The notes: generated by a model not told the origin, from the sequence alone. A stretch of DNA of 64,000 bases from an uncultured Collinsella sp. (GCA_900546775.1 UREM01000006.1:1-64000); one strand, 5' to 3'. Counted from the stretch's first letter, positions 7,396 to 17,221 are shown. Numbers and translations are program-made.

Positions 7396-8910
7396 ATGGA
7401 GAACATCAGCTACGAGACGCTCGAGAAGATCGGCTACAAGGGCTACCTGCTGCCCAAGGACGCGCCCGAGAAGGTTTTGCAGTTTGGCGAGGGCAATTTC
7501 CTGCGCGCCTTTGTCGACCGCTTCTTTGACATGGGCAACGAGGCAAGCGGCTGGAACGGCAAGGTTGTCATGGTGCAGCCCATCAGTGGCGCCTTTGGCT
7601 TTGCCGATGGCATCAATGCCCAGGACGACCTGTACACCGTGCTGGTGCGCGGCAAGGAGAACGGCAACACGGTCGACGAGTCTCGTGTGATCAGCGCCTG
7701 CAGCCGCTGCCTCAATCCGTATCGCGAGGACGACTACCGCGCCATGATGGAGGTCGCCGTCTCCGACGATTTGGAGATTATCGTCTCCAACACCACCGAG
7801 GCCGGCATTGCCTACGATCCGTCTTGCAAGGCCGACGACATGCCGCCCGCGAGCTTCCCCGCCAAGCTTGCCCAGGTGCTCCACACCCGCTGGGCCGCCG
7901 GCAAGCCGGGCGTCATCGTGCTCGCCTGCGAGCTCATCGACCATAATGGCGAGGAGCTGCTGCGCATCATGAACCAGTACGTGAGCGACTGGGGCTGGGA
8001 GGACGAGTTTGCGCAGTGGATGGCCAACGACTGCACCGTCTGCACCACGCTCGTCGACACTATCGTCCCCGGCCGCATCCGCGACCCCAAGGAGGTCGCT
8101 GCCGTGGCCGAACGCCTGGGCTACGAGGATCCCTTCCTGGCCGTGCGCGAGCCCTTCCAGATGTGGGGCATCCAGGGCGACGAGTCGCTTGCCGAGAAGC
8201 TTCCCTTCGTGAAGGCCGGCCTGCCGGGTGTCTTTGTGACCCCCGATGTCACCCCGTACAAGAAGCGCAAGGTCCGCATCCTCAACGGCGCCCACACCGC
8301 CTTTGTTCCGGGCTCCTGGGTTGCCGGCTTTGACATCGTGCGCGATTGCATGCACGACGAGACCGTCCGTGGCTTCATGAACACCATGCTCTACGACGAG
8401 GTCATCCCGACGCTTGCCGCCGACCTGGACGTCGAGGACTGCAAGGCCTTTGCTGCCGCCGTCGAGAACCGCTTCGACAACCCGTTTATCGACCACGCGC
8501 TGCTCTCCATTTGCCTCAACTCAACCGCCAAATGGCGTGCTCGCGACCTGCCCACGCTCAAGGACTATGTTGCCGAGACCGGCAACCTGCCCAAGTGCCT
8601 GGCGACGAGCCTCGCTACGCTCATTGCCTTCTATACGCAGGAGCTCGTTGCTCGCGAGGGTGACGGCCTGCACCTGCGCCGCGCCGACGGCACCGAGTAC
8701 ACCGCTCAGGACGATGCCTTCGTGCTCGACTTCTACGCCGCCCACGCCGGTGCAGACGATGCCGAGCTGGTGCACGACGTGCTCAGCAACGAGCAGATGT
8801 GGGGCGAGGACCTTACGCAGATCGCCGGCCTTGAGGAGTTTGTCGTCAACGCGCTTGCCGTTGTGCGCGCCGAGGGCGCCAAGCAGGCCTTCGCCATCGC
8901 CCAGGCCTAA
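7396..8910 (+). CDS. uxaB: Tagaturonate reductase (mannitol dehydrogenase family)
   Basis: UxaB reduces tagaturonate to altronate with NADH. The 504-residue product belongs to the long-chain mannitol dehydrogenase/UxaB-UxuB family: an N-terminal nucleotide-binding part (LQFGEGNFLRAFVDRFFD), a central PGRIRDPKEV segment and the catalytic KRKVRILNGAHTAFVPGSWVAG block with the conserved Lys-x-x-x-Leu-Asn-x-x-His pattern. UxuB (fructuronate reductase) is a relative, but its place between uxaC and the altronate dehydratase gene favours UxaB. AAGGAGAG provides the ribosome site. Confidence 0.9.
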   Translation: MENISYETLEKIGYKGYLLPKDAPEKVLQFGEGNFLRAFVDRFFDMGNEASGWNGKVVMVQPISGAFGFADGINAQDDLYTVLVRGKENGNTVDESRVISACSRCLNPYREDDYRAMMEVAVSDDLEIIVSNTTEAGIAYDPSCKADDMPPASFPAKLAQVLHTRWAAGKPGVIVLACELIDHNGEELLRIMNQYVSDWGWEDEFAQWMANDCTVCTTLVDTIVPGRIRDPKEVAAVAERLGYEDPFLAVREPFQMWGIQGDESLAEKLPFVKAGLPGVFVTPDVTPYKKRKVRILNGAHTAFVPGSWVAGFDIVRDCMHDETVRGFMNTMLYDEVIPTLAADLDVEDCKAFAAAVENRFDNPFIDHALLSICLNSTAKWRARDLPTLKDYVAETGNLPKCLATSLATLIAFYTQELVAREGDGLHLRRADGTEYTAQDDAFVLDFYAAHAGADDAELVHDVLSNEQMWGEDLTQIAGLEEFVVNALAVVRAEGAKQAFAIAQA

Positions 8911-8988
8911 ATCCTTCTGTGCGCGCGCCGGGCAACTGGCGGGCGCCCGCTGACTTCTGCTCAACCTGTAGGGTTAGGACCATTTGTA

Positions 8989-10473
8989 ATGAACACTATC
9001 CAGATCAATCCGGCCGATAACGTGATCGTCGCGCTGTCGCCGCTTGCCAAGGGCACCGCCGTCGCGGTTCCCGGGGTGGGCGAGGTCGTTGCCGCGGAGG
9101 ATATTCCGCAGGGCCACAAGATGGCCGTGCGTGCCATTGCGGCGGGGGAAGACGTCGTCAAGTACGGTCTTCCTATCGGTCACGTGACGGGCGACATCCA
9201 GCCCGGTCAGTGGCTTCATACGCATAACGTCAAGACCAACCTTTCGGGCGAGGTCGAGTACGCTTACAACCCGACGCATCCGGTCGTTGAACTGGTTGAG
9301 CCCGAGACCTTTATGGGCTTCCGCCGCGCTGACGGCCGCGCCGCCACGCGCAACGAGCTGTGGATCATTCCCACGGTCGGCTGCGTCAACGAGGTCGCAC
9401 GTGCCATGTGCGAGCAGGCTCAGGATCTGGTCGAGGGCTCGCTGGAGGGCGTTTACTACTTCCCGCATCCCTTTGGCTGCTCGCAGACCGGTGCCGACCA
9501 TGCCCAGACGCGCCGTCTGCTGGTGGCGCTCTCGCGTCACGCAAACGCTGCGGGTGTGCTGTTCCTGTCCCTCGGTTGCGAAAACTGCACGCACCAGCAG
9601 GTACTCGACGAGCTCGGTGACTTCGATCGCGAGCGCGTTCGATTCCTCGCCTGCCAGGATGTAGCCGACGAGCAGGTCGAGGGTCACAAGATCCTGTCCG
9701 AGCTTGCCGACCTGGCCAAGCAGGCCAAGCGTGAGCCCATTCCTGCCTCCGAGCTGGTCATTGGCCTTAAGTGCGGCGGCTCTGACGGTCTTTCGGGCAT
9801 TACCGCCAACCCCACGATCGGTCGCGTGAGCGATATGGTTGTCGCCCGCGGCGGCACGTCGGTGCTCACCGAGGTTCCCGAGATGTTTGGCGCGGAGAGC
9901 ATTCTGCTCGATCGCTGTGAGAGCCAGGACGTCTTTAACGCAGCTGCCGACATGCTCAACGGCTTTAAGGACTACTTTATCAGCCACGGCGAGGTCGTCT
10001 ATGAGAACCCGAGCCCCGGCAACAAGGATGGCGGCATTACCACGCTCGAGGACAAGAGCTGCGGCTGCGTGCAAAAGGGCGGATCTGCCCCCATCGTCGA
10101 CGTGCTGCCGTATGCCGGTCAGGCTACCAAGCATGGCCTGAACATGCTGTGCGGCCCGGGTAACGACATGGTATCCACCACGGCCCTGACGGCTGCCGGC
10201 TGCCACGTAATCCTGTTCTCGACCGGCCGCGGCACGCCGTTTGGCGCACCGGCGCCTACACTCAAGGTGTTCACCAACCAGCGTCTGTGCGACCACAAGG
10301 CCAACTGGATGGACTTTAACGCCGGCGTGGTCGCCACGGGCGAGCGTACGCTCGACGAGGCTGCCCACGACCTGTACCAGCTGGTGCTAGAGACGGCGAG
10401 CGGCAAGCTTACGAGTGCCGAGCGCCGCGGCTGTCACGAGATCAGCATCTGGAAGGACGGCGTCTGCCTGTAG
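8989..10473 (+). CDS. uxaA: Altronate dehydratase
   Basis: UxaA dehydrates D-altronate to 2-keto-3-deoxygluconate (KDG), which KdgK and KDPG aldolase then process. The 494-residue product has the typical two parts: an N-terminal SAF-like domain (residues 1-90) and the UxaA/GarD dehydratase domain with conserved cysteines (HPFGCSQTG, LSLGCENCT, GLKCGGSDGLSG, DKSCGCVQKGG). These are metal-dependent enzymes. It ends the uxaC-uxaB-uxaA set and is followed by a strong terminator-like palindrome at 10507. Confidence 0.94.
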   Translation: MNTIQINPADNVIVALSPLAKGTAVAVPGVGEVVAAEDIPQGHKMAVRAIAAGEDVVKYGLPIGHVTGDIQPGQWLHTHNVKTNLSGEVEYAYNPTHPVVELVEPETFMGFRRADGRAATRNELWIIPTVGCVNEVARAMCEQAQDLVEGSLEGVYYFPHPFGCSQTGADHAQTRRLLVALSRHANAAGVLFLSLGCENCTHQQVLDELGDFDRERVRFLACQDVADEQVEGHKILSELADLAKQAKREPIPASELVIGLKCGGSDGLSGITANPTIGRVSDMVVARGGTSVLTEVPEMFGAESILLDRCESQDVFNAAADMLNGFKDYFISHGEVVYENPSPGNKDGGITTLEDKSCGCVQKGGSAPIVDVLPYAGQATKHGLNMLCGPGNDMVSTTALTAAGCHVILFSTGRGTPFGAPAPTLKVFTNQRLCDHKANWMDFNAGVVATGERTLDEAAHDLYQLVLETASGKLTSAERRGCHEISIWKDGVCL

Positions 10474-10506
10474 CGGTAAATGGGTTCGCATAGGGCGCTA
10501 TTGACC

Positions 10507-10540
10507 ATGGCCCCGTCGGGAGTGTTCCCGGCGGGGCCAT
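10507..10540 (+). terminator. Hairpin after uxaA
   Basis: ATGGCCCCG/CGGGGCCAT outer stem with inner CGGGA/TCCCG, followed by GTTTG. It lies in the 379-base gap that also carries the importer operators. Confidence 0.65.
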
Positions 10541-10596
10541 GTTTGTTCTGTCTGTTCGGGCGTGTCTTCCTGAGGGTACGGGAGCGGCGAAAACAA

Positions 10597-10770
10597 TAAA
10601 CGTTCACCTAATCGACCTCAAATTTAAACCCACTCAATACCCATGTAATCGTGATTTTTTTCAAGTCAGATGTCCGTTTAACGGCAAAAAACGACCGTTC
10701 AAGGATAATATACAAGTGAACGTTCACCTATCATACGCAATCGCGCATAATCTAGCTAAACGTTCACCCT
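10597..10770. promoter_or_regulatory. Promoter region of the uronate importer with three operator-like sites
   Basis: Three GTTCACC-type sites lie here: TAAACGTTCACCTA (10597-10610), AGTGAACGTTCACCTA (10715-10730, nearly perfect palindrome) and CTAAACGTTCACCCT around 10756-10770. GATAAT at 10704-10709 is a plausible -10 box immediately before the middle site. This is the regulatory region for the transporter starting at 10853. Confidence 0.65.
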
Positions 10771-10852
10771 ACGAGTGGGCGATATGCAGACAGACATCGG
10801 TATGGACTCCAATGTCTTGTTACAAGACAATCGAGAAAAGAGAGGGAGCTCG

Positions 10853-12412
10853 ATGACTAACAAGATCGGTAAAAAGCGCAAGATCACATTCTGGACGCGC
10901 TTGGGCTTTGGTATGGGCGGCATGCTCAACTCCGGTGCCCTGAGCTTTACGCACAGCTACATGGTGCTGTTCCTGTCCACGGAGTGCGGTCTGTCCGCAG
11001 GCGAGGCTGCGCTGATCAGCTCGTTCGCCATCTATCTCAACGCCATTCTGTGCCCGCTCATGGGCTTTGTGGCCGATAACTTCTACGCTACCAAGATCGG
11101 CCGCATCTTTGGCCGCCGCCGTTTCTGGATTTTGCTGGCTATCCCGATGATGGTCGCCGAGCCGCTCATCTTTGTGGCTACGCCGTTTGGTTTCCCGTAC
11201 TACTTTGTGTTGTACCTGATCTACAACGTCGCGTACACGTTCTGCACCGCCAACCTGTCGCCGCTTACCATCGAGATGACCGATGACTTCAAGGAGCGTA
11301 CGTACCTCACCGGCTACAAGCACCTCTTTGGTAACGCCGCCGGCTTCCTGATGGCAGCACTCGTCGGCTTTGGCTTTGGCACCTTCGGCGAGACCAACCC
11401 GTTCAGCTACTTCATTATTGCTACGATTAACGCTTCGGTCATGGCAATCTCGCTGCTGTGCGTGTACCTGTCCACGTGGGAGCACACCCCCGAGGAGGTC
11501 GCTCAGGAGAAGATCGAGAGCGTCGGCGAGGGTATCAAGAAGTTTTTCATCGACGTTATCTCTACCTTCCGCAACAAGTCCTTCCGCAAGGTCCTGTATG
11601 CGCAGGTCTCCACGAAGCTCGCCGCTGCCTGCTGGTCTGCGTGCCTGTCCTTCTTCATCGTCTACTGTCTGCAGATTCCTAAGTCCTACGAGTCCGTGAT
11701 GGAGATGCCCGGCAAGGTTGTCGCTATCGTCTGCACCGCCATCTGGGTCGCCCTCATGGCCAAGAAGGGCTTCCACAAGTCTTGGTACCTGGCAAACGTC
11801 GGTTGCGCCGCGTGCATCATCGCCTACAACTACTTCGCCTTTGGTCAGATTAACGGCACCTCCACGGTCGCCATCGCCATGATCGCCTACCCCATCATCT
11901 TCGCCATCTGGAAGTTCTTCTACGTTGGCTTCCAGTATCTGCCCGATGTTCTGCTCAACTACATCCCCGATGTCGATGAGCTCATCACCCTGCGTCGTCG
12001 CGAGGGCATCTACAGCTCCGCACAGCAGCTCTGCCAGCAGATCGCCCAGGCTGTTGCCGTCAACGTATGGGCTATCGTCCTTGCTGCCTCCGGCTTCATT
12101 CAGACCGCCGGCAACAGCGACGCCGTGACCCAGCCCGCCACCGTGCCTCTGTACATCTGCGGCTACATGCTCATCGGCTGCGCCGGCTTCTTCCTGCTCG
12201 CGGCCGTCCTTGCCCGCGGCATCAAGATTGACAAGGAGCAGTGCGACATCCTTTGCGACGAGATCCACCGTGTCAAGGAGGGTGGCAAGATGGCCGACGT
12301 CAAGCCCGAGGTCAAGGCGCTTTGCGAGGAGCTCTCCGGCTTTAAGTACGAGGACTGCTTCGCCCACAACAATGTTGGCTTCCAGGACGGCAGCGTAATT
12401 CCCGCCGAGTAG
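10853..12412 (+). CDS. GPH-family (MFS) sugar/oligouronide importer
   Basis: A 519-residue integral membrane transporter of the glycoside-pentoside-hexuronide:cation symporter family, with about 12 hydrophobic helices, the family motif around RIFGRRRFWILLAIP, and a cytosolic C-terminal tail. GPH relatives import oligogalacturonides (TogT) or glycosides with Na+ or H+. Its position between galacturonate catabolism and cytoplasmic pectin-depolymerising enzymes, and the operator cluster upstream, point to oligogalacturonide or rhamnogalacturonan-fragment uptake. The start at 10853 follows AGAGGGAG; the upstream in-frame ATG at 10802 or so lies between the operators and this ribosome site and is less likely. 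Confidence 0.85.
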   Translation: MTNKIGKKRKITFWTRLGFGMGGMLNSGALSFTHSYMVLFLSTECGLSAGEAALISSFAIYLNAILCPLMGFVADNFYATKIGRIFGRRRFWILLAIPMMVAEPLIFVATPFGFPYYFVLYLIYNVAYTFCTANLSPLTIEMTDDFKERTYLTGYKHLFGNAAGFLMAALVGFGFGTFGETNPFSYFIIATINASVMAISLLCVYLSTWEHTPEEVAQEKIESVGEGIKKFFIDVISTFRNKSFRKVLYAQVSTKLAAACWSACLSFFIVYCLQIPKSYESVMEMPGKVVAIVCTAIWVALMAKKGFHKSWYLANVGCAACIIAYNYFAFGQINGTSTVAIAMIAYPIIFAIWKFFYVGFQYLPDVLLNYIPDVDELITLRRREGIYSSAQQLCQQIAQAVAVNVWAIVLAASGFIQTAGNSDAVTQPATVPLYICGYMLIGCAGFFLLAAVLARGIKIDKEQCDILCDEIHRVKEGGKMADVKPEVKALCEELSGFKYEDCFAHNNVGFQDGSVIPAE

Positions 12413-12436
12413 GGCAGGCGCATCGTCCAAACCACA

Positions 12437-12480
12437 GGGCCGTGCCACCGGAGATCCACCGGCGGGTACGGCCCTTTTTT
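12437..12480 (+). terminator. Terminator after the importer gene
   Basis: AGGGCCGT...ACGGCCC outer stem enclosing CCACCGG/CCACCGGCGGG, with six T at 12475-12480. Confidence 0.8.
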
Positions 12481-12526
12481 AAAAACGAGTAGTATGAACT
12501 TCTGATTACATTTGAGGGAGAGACCC

Positions 12527-14122
12527 ATGGAGACGAACGTTATCTGGCGCAATGCCCGCGCGGCTGTTATCGAGCTCGACGATGGCGGCTACTTTACCTG
12601 TGCCGATACGTGGGAGATCTTTGTCAACGATGAGCCCGCCGGTACCACGAATACGGTCGAGACCTATGTCGATGGCCTGACCCCCGGCAAGCGCAACCTG
12701 ATCCGCTTTGTCTGCGGCGAGCGCGAGTTGAGCGTAGGCGTCACCACGCCGGCGGAGCCCTTTACCATCAACGTTCGCGACTGCGGAGCCAAGGGCGATG
12801 CCGAGCACGATGACACCACCAACATTCAGGCTGCCATCATGGCCTGCCCCAAGGGCGGGCGCGTGCTGATCCCCGCCGGCAACTACCGCATCAAGTCCCT
12901 CTTCCTTAAGAGCAATATCAACATCGAGCTTGCCGAGGGCGCGGTGCTGCTGGCCCGTCACGACCGCGCGGCGCTTGCCTACATTCCGGGCACGGTCACG
13001 GGCGACGAGGGCGCCGGGTACGCCGGCACCGATATGCTGCCCCTGGGCCGTTGGGAGGGCGAGAGCTTCTCGACCTACTGTTCGACCTTTACGGGCCTGA
13101 GCGTGCACGACGTGTGCATCTATGGCCGCGGCGCCATCGACGGCCAGACCGATTTTGCCGAGGACAACTGGTGGAACAAGGACTTTAAGAACATCTTCCG
13201 TCCCGAGGAGGGCCGCGAGATCGCCCGCCCGCGCATGATCTTCCTGTCCGAGTGCGAAAACGTGAGTCTTGCCGGCTTTACCGTGCGCAACAGCCCGGCG
13301 TGGAATATCCATCCCATTCTGTGCGAGCACGTCGATGCCCTGTGCCTGTCCATCGAGGGTCCCAAGAACTCCCACAACACCGACGGTTTCGATCCCGAGA
13401 GCTGCGGTTTTGTCCGCATCCTTGGCTGTCAGTTCTCGGTGGGCGACGACTGCATCGCCATCAAGAGCGGCAAACTGGGCATTGAACCCGAGCTCCGTCC
13501 CGCCACGCACGACGTGCTGATCTCGCACTGCTACATGCACGACGGCCACGGCGCCGTGGTGCTGGGATCCGAGGCCGCCGGCGGCATCAAGGACCTCACC
13601 GTGAGCAAGTGCCTCTTTGAGCGCACCGACCGCGGCCTGCGCGTCAAGACACGCCGCGGACGCGGCAAGGACGCCGTCAACGAGGGCATCACCTTCGAGC
13701 ACATTCGCATGGATAAGGTGCTCACGCCCTTCGTGGTCAACTCGTTCTACTTCTGCGACAAGGACGGCAAGACCGACTACGTGCAGTCTCGCGAGGCGCT
13801 GCCCGTCGACGACCGTACGCCCGGCTTTGGCGCCACGACGTTTTGCGATATCGAGGCCACCAACTGCCATGCGGCCGCGGCCTATATCACGGGCCTTCCC
13901 GAGAGCAAGGTGACGCGCCTGACGTTCCAGGATGTCTATGTGACCTTTGCCGCCGATGCCGAGCCCTTTGTGCCGGCCATGGCCTGCGGCGTGGAGCCCA
14001 TGGTGCGCCAGGGCATCATCGCGCAGAACGTGAAAGTCCTCGACCTGCAGAACGTGCGCATCGAGGGTCAGGATGGCGACGAGCTGCAGCTGCAAAACGT
14101 CGACAAGGTTATCCGCGCGTAG
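12527..14122 (+). CDS. Glycoside hydrolase family 28 (polygalacturonase-like)
   Basis: GH28 enzymes hydrolyse alpha-1,4 galacturonide bonds of pectin. The 531-residue product carries the beta-helix core and hallmark motifs: FDPESCG following NTDG (about residues 283-290), GDDCIAIKSG, and GHGAVVLGSE, where the NTD, DD and GHG residues are the catalytic and substrate-binding groups. There is no signal peptide, so it is predicted to be cytoplasmic and to act, probably as an exo-enzyme, on imported oligomers. GGGAGAG precedes the ATG at 12527. It is the first of several pectin enzymes in a row. An N-terminal segment of about 80 residues precedes the FNVRDCGAKGD start of the GH28 fold. Confidence 0.9.
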   Translation: METNVIWRNARAAVIELDDGGYFTCADTWEIFVNDEPAGTTNTVETYVDGLTPGKRNLIRFVCGERELSVGVTTPAEPFTINVRDCGAKGDAEHDDTTNIQAAIMACPKGGRVLIPAGNYRIKSLFLKSNINIELAEGAVLLARHDRAALAYIPGTVTGDEGAGYAGTDMLPLGRWEGESFSTYCSTFTGLSVHDVCIYGRGAIDGQTDFAEDNWWNKDFKNIFRPEEGREIARPRMIFLSECENVSLAGFTVRNSPAWNIHPILCEHVDALCLSIEGPKNSHNTDGFDPESCGFVRILGCQFSVGDDCIAIKSGKLGIEPELRPATHDVLISHCYMHDGHGAVVLGSEAAGGIKDLTVSKCLFERTDRGLRVKTRRGRGKDAVNEGITFEHIRMDKVLTPFVVNSFYFCDKDGKTDYVQSREALPVDDRTPGFGATTFCDIEATNCHAAAAYITGLPESKVTRLTFQDVYVTFAADAEPFVPAMACGVEPMVRQGIIAQNVKVLDLQNVRIEGQDGDELQLQNVDKVIRA

Positions 14123-14158
14123 GGTAGTGCTCCTGCACAAGTGAATACGGCATGTTGA

Positions 14159-14195
14159 GGCGTGCGACGGTCGGGTCTGCCCGGCTGTCGCACGC
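14159..14195 (+). terminator. Hairpin between GH28 and esterase fusion genes
   Basis: GCGTGCGAC pairs with GTCGCACGC around a GGGT...CCC inner stem. No T-run follows; it may be an intercistronic stabiliser. Confidence 0.4.
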
Positions 14196-14253
14196 AATCT
14201 ATAGGTGCCGGCATTGCATGGTGGGTGTTCTGTGACAGAAAGCGTAATGACAG

Positions 14254-16419
14254 ATGAGTGGTAAAGAGCAGCTCTTTGAGGTATCGCTCGAACGCGAAGG
14301 CGCGTATCGCAGCATTTCGGCGGCGCTCGAGGCGGCGGAGCGGTGTGTGCCCGATGTGACCGTGCCGGTGCGCGTGCTGGTGGCGCCGGGTGAGTACCGC
14401 GAACGGGTCGAAATTCGTCGTCCGCATGTGACGCTCGAGGGCGAGACGGCCGACAGCGTGCGTATCGTGGGAGGCCTGGGTGCCAAGATGCCTTCGGAAG
14501 ATGGTAGCGGCCAGGATGGAAGACTCGGCACCTTCCGTACGTACACGGTGCTGGTCGATGCCGACGACGTGACGCTTGCGGGTCTAACAATCGAAAACAA
14601 CGCCGGTGATGGGCGCGAGGTCGGTCAGGCGATTGCCCTGTATGCCGATGGTGACCGCCTGGTTGTCGATGCCTGCTGCATTAAGGGACACCAGGACACG
14701 CTCTTTTTGGGGCCGCTGCCGCTGCGCGAGGCCAAGCCGGGCGGCTTTATAGGCCCCAAGCAGTTCGCCCCGCGCCGCGTGGGGCGGCAGTATTTTCGAC
14801 GTTGCCGGATCGAGGGCGATGTCGACTTTATCTTTGGCGGCGCGCGTGCCTACTTTGAGGGGTGTGAGATTCGCTCGCTCAACCGCGATATGGATGTCAA
14901 CGGGTATGTAACGGCAGTCTCCACGCCTCAGGGCGAGCCGTACGGATTTGTGTTTCATGGCTGTTCGTTTACAGCCGATGAGGGCATTGCCCCCGGATCG
15001 GTCTATCTGGGTCGTCCATGGCGCGAGTGGGCCCAGACCGTTTTGCTCGAATGCTGGCTGGGCCCCCATATTTCACTCGAGGGCTGGTGGGATTGGAATA
15101 AGCCAGCGGCACATGACGGCACCCTGTATGCCGGCGGTGCCCTGTTTGGCCCGGCGGGTGATACTGCCGCTTGGGTGCCGTGGGCGCATTGCCTGACCGG
15201 TCAGGATTCCGAACGCTATGCGCGTGACCGAGTGCTTGCCGGCACGGATGGTTGGGGTCCCGAGGGCGGCGACGGTGATGCGGTAGAGACGGCCGGGCTA
15301 TCTGCCAATGGCCGCACCGTGCACATCGAGACGTACTACGAGGACGAACCTGCGCTGCGCGCCCGACTGAAGCGCGAGGGGCGCTCGGCCGCATTTACGG
15401 GCAAGACTCCCACAGACTTTGAGGCATGGAAGGCTGCGACCAGGACTCGTCTGTACGATATTTTGGGTCTTTCGCTTATGGACCGCGCCCCGATTGAGAT
15501 TCGTGAGCTCAATCGCGTGCGGGTTGCCGGCAGCATCGTGCGTACTCATGCGGTGTTGCAGGTTGAGCACGATGTGTGGATGCCGTTTTACCTGTTGGAG
15601 CCGTCCCGCCCCAAGCTTGACGAGCGGGGACTCAAGCGCTGCTATATCTGCCCACATGGTCACCAGGGGGCGGGTGCTGCAAGCATAGCCGGCGTTGCGG
15701 GCGTGCCGGCGGTCGACGATGCCGTGCGTAAGTTCAATTACGACTACGGTTTGCGTTTGGCGCGCATGGGTTATGTGACCGTCTGCCCCGATGCGCGTGG
15801 TTGGGGATACCGTCGTGACTGGAAGGGTCAGGGCGACGACGAGAACAGCTACCTGCGCGGTACGTGTCTGAATCAAGCACGTATGGCCGAGCCGCTGGGT
15901 CTTACGGTCGCGGGCCTCAACGCCTGGGACAACATGCGCTTGATTGATTACTTGGAGACACGCGGTGACATTGCCATGGACGACCTGGGCTGCTTTGGTT
16001 TTTCGGGCGGCGGTTACATGACGTTGTACCTGTCCGCACTCGACCCGCGCGTGCGCAAGGCGTTTGTCTCGGGCTATCTGTACGGCGTTGATGATTCGCT
16101 ACTGCACCTCAACGGCAATTGCAGCTGCAATTACACGCCTGGACTCTGGCGTCTGCTCGACATGGGCGACATTGCATCGCTTGTCGCGCCACGGCCGCTC
16201 TTGGTTCAGAGCTGCGAGAAAGACCATCTCAACGGCGCCCGCGGGCTTGCGAACGTAGATGAGCAGCTCGATATCGTTCGCGACGCCTACGCGCTGCTGG
16301 GCAAGGACGAAAACCTTCTGCACGAGGTGTGTCCGGGTGGACACCATCTTGGCGTGGCGCATCTTGCCGAGGATATCGAATGGCTCGATTCGCAAGTTGC
16401 GGAATGCGCCCACGCATAG
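14254..16419 (+). CDS. Pectin methylesterase (CE8) fused to an alpha/beta-hydrolase esterase
   Basis: A 721-residue two-domain protein. Residues 1-310 form a CE8 pectin methylesterase: GHQDTL (145-150), GDVDFIFGG (188-196) with the catalytic Asp, and LGRPWR (252-257). Residues about 390-720 form an alpha/beta hydrolase of the acetyl-xylan-esterase/dienelactone hydrolase type: nucleophile elbow GFSGGG (Ser584), CEKDHLNG (Asp657) and GGHHLG (His697 or 698). Both triads look intact, so one chain may remove methyl esters and a second ester (acetyl or methyl). No signal peptide is present, so it should act inside the cell on imported pectin fragments. It lies between GH28 and SGNH esterase genes. 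Confidence 0.88.
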   Translation: MSGKEQLFEVSLEREGAYRSISAALEAAERCVPDVTVPVRVLVAPGEYRERVEIRRPHVTLEGETADSVRIVGGLGAKMPSEDGSGQDGRLGTFRTYTVLVDADDVTLAGLTIENNAGDGREVGQAIALYADGDRLVVDACCIKGHQDTLFLGPLPLREAKPGGFIGPKQFAPRRVGRQYFRRCRIEGDVDFIFGGARAYFEGCEIRSLNRDMDVNGYVTAVSTPQGEPYGFVFHGCSFTADEGIAPGSVYLGRPWREWAQTVLLECWLGPHISLEGWWDWNKPAAHDGTLYAGGALFGPAGDTAAWVPWAHCLTGQDSERYARDRVLAGTDGWGPEGGDGDAVETAGLSANGRTVHIETYYEDEPALRARLKREGRSAAFTGKTPTDFEAWKAATRTRLYDILGLSLMDRAPIEIRELNRVRVAGSIVRTHAVLQVEHDVWMPFYLLEPSRPKLDERGLKRCYICPHGHQGAGAASIAGVAGVPAVDDAVRKFNYDYGLRLARMGYVTVCPDARGWGYRRDWKGQGDDENSYLRGTCLNQARMAEPLGLTVAGLNAWDNMRLIDYLETRGDIAMDDLGCFGFSGGGYMTLYLSALDPRVRKAFVSGYLYGVDDSLLHLNGNCSCNYTPGLWRLLDMGDIASLVAPRPLLVQSCEKDHLNGARGLANVDEQLDIVRDAYALLGKDENLLHEVCPGGHHLGVAHLAEDIEWLDSQVAECAHA

Positions 16420-16487
16420 CCCCTCGGATGTTGCGAATGAACGGTATGTACCTGTATGACCGCCGGTGTGCGGGTGAGGAGAAGAAT

Positions 16488-17156
16488 ATGGAAACGAAAA
16501 ACTTGAGCGAATCGACCATCTGCTGCTTTGGCGATTCGACCACCTGGGGCGATAACGGATGCGGCGGGGGAGGCAACGATATCTCCTGGACTTCGCACCT
16601 GGGTGCGCTGCTGGGCGGCGCTACGATCGAGAACTTTGGTATTAAGGGTTCGCGTATTGCCGTCAAGGCCGACCGTACCGATTCGTTTGTCGAGCGCTTG
16701 GACGGCATCGATCACGCGGCAGACATCTGCATCGCCTTTGGCGGCGTTAACGACTTTAGCCGTAACGTGCCGCTGGGAGAGCTGGGCAGCACGGACGTGC
16801 ACGAGTTCTACGGTGCGCTCGACTACCTGATCCGCACCATCACGGCGCGCTCGCCTCAGGCAAAGCTGGTGTTTATGACGCCGTGCAAGACGAGCGGCAA
16901 ACACGAGAAGGATATCCCGGCAAGCAACGAGGCCAACCATCTGGGCCTGACGCAAGACGCCTATGTGCAGGCGATGCTGGAGGTTTGCGACCGCTACTCG
17001 GTGCCGGTGATCGACCTCTATGCGCAAAGCGGTATCAGCCCGTTTTTGCCGGAGCACCGCGAGCTCTACATGCCGGACGGTCTGCATTACAGCCCTGCCG
17101 GCTATGAGCGCCTGGCGTATCGCATCGCCGCGGGCCTCACCGCCGTTTGCCGTTAA
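16488..17156 (+). CDS. SGNH/GDSL-type esterase
   Basis: A 222-residue SGNH hydrolase. Block I is CCFGDSTTWGDN (Ser about residue 17), followed by a Gly-containing block, GGVNDF (Asn block III) and DGLHYSPAGYERLA (Asp-x-x-His block V). These match rhamnogalacturonan or carbohydrate acetylesterases and related lipases. No signal peptide is present, so deacetylation of imported oligomers in the cytoplasm is likely. The ATG at 16488 follows GTGAGGAG and overlaps no other gene; the nearest upstream gene ends 68 bp before. Confidence 0.85.
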   Translation: METKNLSESTICCFGDSTTWGDNGCGGGGNDISWTSHLGALLGGATIENFGIKGSRIAVKADRTDSFVERLDGIDHAADICIAFGGVNDFSRNVPLGELGSTDVHEFYGALDYLIRTITARSPQAKLVFMTPCKTSGKHEKDIPASNEANHLGLTQDAYVQAMLEVCDRYSVPVIDLYAQSGISPFLPEHRELYMPDGLHYSPAGYERLAYRIAAGLTAVCR

Positions 17157-17170
17157 AAGTCTGCCGTTCA

Positions 17171-17208
17171 CGGGGATTATAGGGTTAACGTTCACCCTAT
17201 AATCCCCG
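17171..17208. promoter_or_regulatory. Operator embedded in a 38-bp palindrome before the GH105 gene
   Basis: Two perfect 15-nt arms (17171-17185 and 17194-17208) surround TAACGTTC; the centre contains GGGTTAACGTTCACCC (17182-17197), a variant of the uronate operator. The palindrome could both bind the regulator and form a transcript hairpin ending the upstream esterase operon. Confidence 0.65.
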
Positions 17209-17221
17209 TTCGCGTTACACT

